Source: Vannielia litorea
GTDB lineage: Bacteria; Pseudomonadota; Alphaproteobacteria; Rhodobacterales; Rhodobacteraceae
Length of the DNA: 64,000 nucleotides
Direction: 5' to 3'
Assembly (NCBI RefSeq): GCF_900142295.1
Contig: NZ_FSRL01000001.1
Coordinates: 3,162,001 to 3,226,000, forward strand
Shown here: positions 62,454 through 64,000 of the stretch, one piece after another
Layout of the letters: each line of letters begins with the position of its first letter
How positions within the stretch are numbered: position 1 is the stretch's first letter
Translations under genes and position numbers: made by a program
The notes under the pieces: generated by a model
Databases searched by the model: none
What the model saw: only the letters and a program-made list of their open reading frames with translations
What the model was told of the DNA's origin: nothing

Positions 62454-62837
62454 CTATTTGTAGAGCCCGGTGCGCACCGAAAGGTCGGTCTCTGTCATCG
62501 CGTATTTTTGCACCATCCCGGCCTCGTCGAAGAGGACCGTCAGCTGCTTCTGCTTGCCCTTGCGGACCCGGCCGAACATCCGGACACCCGGAATGTAGCT
62601 CACCGCGTGGGGGCGGAGGCGCTCGTGGCTGTAGGTCCAGATCTCGGTGCCTGCCGCGGTGAACGACTTCTCCTGCGGGGCACCCAGCATGTTCTGCACC
62701 TGCACCTGGCTCGTCATCCCCGGATGCATCATCTGGGCCACACTCGCTTCGGTCTGGTTCTTCATCACCTGGTTGCCGCTGGAGCTGCAGGCCGCGAGGC
62801 CGAGGGCAAGGATTGAAACGAGCAAGCTGCGGAGCAT
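62454..62837 (-). CDS. BamE/SmpA-like outer-membrane lipoprotein
   Basis: A 127-residue lipoprotein (lipobox LGLAAC, Cys17). The mature domain follows the SmpA/OmlA pattern: MMHPGMTSQVQVQNMLGAPQ, GTEIWTYSHERL, then a strand GKQKQLTVLFDEAGMVQKY. These small proteins assist the BAM outer-membrane assembly machinery or related envelope functions; here it may be a diverged paralogue rather than BamE itself. The start at 62837 has AGAGAGG. Confidence 0.75.
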   Translation of the reverse strand: MLRSLLVSILALGLAACSSSGNQVMKNQTEASVAQMMHPGMTSQVQVQNMLGAPQEKSFTAAGTEIWTYSHERLRPHAVSYIPGVRMFGRVRKGKQKQLTVLFDEAGMVQKYAMTETDLSVRTGLYK

Positions 62838-62974
62838 GAGTGGCCTCTCTGGGTTCTGAACAGGGGGCATGCTCTGGCGAAAGCGGAAAGATTCGGTAAA
62901 TCCTGACGGGCCCGTGAATAAAAAGCTTGCCCTTGCCCCAAGGATTGACGCCCCGCATCCGTCTGACCAACGGT

Positions 62975-63520
62975 ATGCGCATGTCGGTGTCCGATCATTC
63001 TCTCGCGCTGGCCGCTGCGGGCGGCGACCGGGAGGCCTTTGCCTCTCTGCTGGCGCGGCATTACGACCGGCTCTTCGCCTTTGCCTTCCGACTGACCGGC
63101 GTGCGCGCCGAAGCCGAGGACCTGACGCAGGACATTTGCCTTGCCCTGCCCGCCAAGCTCGCCCGCTACGAAGGGCGCGCCGCGTTTTCCACTTGGCTCT
63201 ACCGGGTGGCGGTCAACGCGGCCCATGACCGGCGGCGCAGGGCCGCAACACAGGCAAAGGCCTCGGAGGGTTGGGGCGACTGGGAGATCGGTCGGCAGGC
63301 CGAAATGGTCGAGACGGCCGAGGCGGTGGACTGGCTCACTGCCACGCTGCGCGGACTGCCGCCCGAACTGCGCGACACCTGCGCGCTGGTTCTGGGCGAG
63401 GAGATGACCCAAGGCCAGGCCGGAGAGGTGCTTGGCGTGAGCGAGGGCACAATCGCCTGGCGCATGTCGGAGGTCAAAAAGCGCCTCCGCGCGCTGGCAA
63501 GCGAGGAAAGAGCGTCATGA
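62975..63520 (+). CDS. ECF-type RNA polymerase sigma factor
   Basis: A 181-residue sigma-70-family factor. Region 2 spans ASLLARHYDRLFAFAFRLTG, EAEDLTQDICLALPAKLARY and FSTWLYRVAVNAAHDRRRR; region 4 is GLPPELRDTCALVLGEEMTQ plus GEVLGVSEGTIAWRMSEVKK. The ATGs at 62975 and 62981 both lack a clear Shine-Dalgarno element. The next gene overlaps by ATGA and encodes a protein with one membrane segment that could act as its regulator. Confidence 0.88.
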   Translation: MRMSVSDHSLALAAAGGDREAFASLLARHYDRLFAFAFRLTGVRAEAEDLTQDICLALPAKLARYEGRAAFSTWLYRVAVNAAHDRRRRAATQAKASEGWGDWEIGRQAEMVETAEAVDWLTATLRGLPPELRDTCALVLGEEMTQGQAGEVLGVSEGTIAWRMSEVKKRLRALASEERAS

Positions 63521-64000
63521 CTGACGAGTTCGACAAGCTGAAGAAGGCCATGCAGGCCGCCCCGCCCGCTCCCGACCCGGAAGCGAAGAAGGCGGCGCTG
63601 GCCCTTGCCATGCAGGCCTTCGACGACTCGGCGGAGAAAAATGCACGCCTCCGCCAAGGATTGGCAAAAGGCGCGCGTCCCACTCCCGAAAGCCCCCGAG
63701 AGGCGGGGCTGATGCAAGGAGTGAGAGACATGTTTGCGAAACTGAGCACAAAGGCCGGGCTGGCCGCCACCACCGGCATCGCCGCCGCCGGGCTGGCCGC
63801 CGTGGTGATCATCCCGCAGATGCAGCAGAGCGGCGGGCCGACGGTCGTGGAGGCGCGCGAAACCAAGGGCGCGGCAGCAACCGACAGCACCCGCTCCCAG
63901 GCCGAGGCGGCGCCCCTTACTCAGCCCGAGACGCCGCAGGAGGCGCCCGAGATCGCGGAGGTCCGAAGCGACGACGCACAGGCGGCTACGCCCGCGCCGG
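63517..64000 (+). CDS. Membrane protein downstream of the ECF sigma factor, 3' end cut by the window
   Basis: At least 161 residues are visible. The N-terminal 75 residues are soluble and charged (MTDEFDKLKKAMQAAPPAPD), then comes one membrane helix (AGLAATTGIAAAGLAAVVII), then a low-complexity Ala/Glu/Pro-rich stretch presumably outside the cytoplasm. That is the topology of an anti-sigma factor or of the VWA-domain proteins that often follow such sigma genes in Rhodobacterales; the C-terminal domain is outside the window. Translationally coupled to the sigma gene by ATGA. Confidence 0.7.
   Translation, partial: MTDEFDKLKKAMQAAPPAPDPEAKKAALALAMQAFDDSAEKNARLRQGLAKGARPTPESPREAGLMQGVRDMFAKLSTKAGLAATTGIAAAGLAAVVIIPQMQQSGGPTVVEARETKGAAATDSTRSQAEAAPLTQPETPQEAPEIAEVRSDDAQAATPAP

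Noticed and set aside
62870..62974. Autoregulated ECF promoter before the sigma gene
   Set aside because: The stretch is too ambiguous; no convincing GGAAC-like -35 with a paired -10 could be fixed.
1..64000. tRNA, rRNA, CRISPR arrays, insertion sequences or phage genes
   Set aside because: No cloverleaf, rRNA-like sequence, regular spacer array, transposase motif or terminal inverted repeats were seen.

Overview
This window is a chromosomal segment of a GC-rich marine alphaproteobacterium, almost certainly a member of the Rhodobacterales (Roseobacter-type). The evidence is a DddL-type DMSP lyase, an FnrL regulator with TTGAT-N4-(A/G)TCAA boxes, a complete cbb3 oxidase cluster (ccoNOQP and ccoGHIS), a serC leader-like hairpin, an AmtB/GlnK/GlnD set and many family-typical small lipoproteins. 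I see no insertion sequences, phage genes, CRISPR arrays, rRNA or tRNA genes. It reads as stable core chromosome with a few lineage-specific small proteins.

Layout. 0.1-8.3 kb: DMSP lyase, a 53-residue protein, a transglutaminase-like lipoprotein, a lipid-kinase/phosphoesterase pair, a YceI-OmpA fusion, a possible one-haem secreted protein, a ribbon-helix-helix protein, rlmN, an unknown membrane-anchored protein and an IalB-like protein. 8.4-15.6 kb: ReAV-type asparaginase, an ArsR/AHSA1/YCII operon, and serine biosynthesis (serB divergent from serC-serA). 15.6-31.4 kb: amtB-glnK, a class A PBP, mlaA-mlaC, a type I secretion ABC/adaptor pair, murJ, a TauE-like permease, glnD and an LpoA-like lipoprotein. 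31.4-38.8 kb: rsmI-yraN-gshB, an atypical SDR, an RsmC-like methylase, clpS, a HAD phosphatase and a DD-carboxypeptidase with SPOR domain. 38.8-52 kb: a respiration and oxygen-sensing block (ccoSIHG, LysR, zinT, ccoPQON, usp, fnrL, hemN). 52-58 kb: a yejABEF-type peptide importer. 58-64 kb: GNAT, membrane-anchored cytochrome c, prephenate dehydratase, hemF, an EamA transporter, a BamE-like lipoprotein, and an ECF sigma factor followed by a truncated membrane protein.

How the genes fit together. FnrL probably drives the cco genes, the universal stress gene and hemN from the four FNR boxes seen here, while hemF supplies the oxygen-dependent step of the same haem pathway. GlnK, AmtB and GlnD form the nitrogen-sensing set. 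LpoA-like protein, PBP1A, MurJ and the DD-carboxypeptidase serve the cell wall; MlaA/MlaC and BamE-like proteins serve the outer membrane. ZinT sits alone behind an 18-bp perfect palindrome that looks like a Zur operator.

No gene-free stretch exceeds 300 bases. The longest (43021-43309) holds two FNR boxes and a long inverted repeat. I found no clearly novel multi-gene system. The most interesting loose ends are the orphan FNR box with its structured region, the SDR without its catalytic lysine, the transglutaminase-like lipoprotein, the CXXCH protein and two small proteins. All family calls are from reading the translated sequence; no database search was run.
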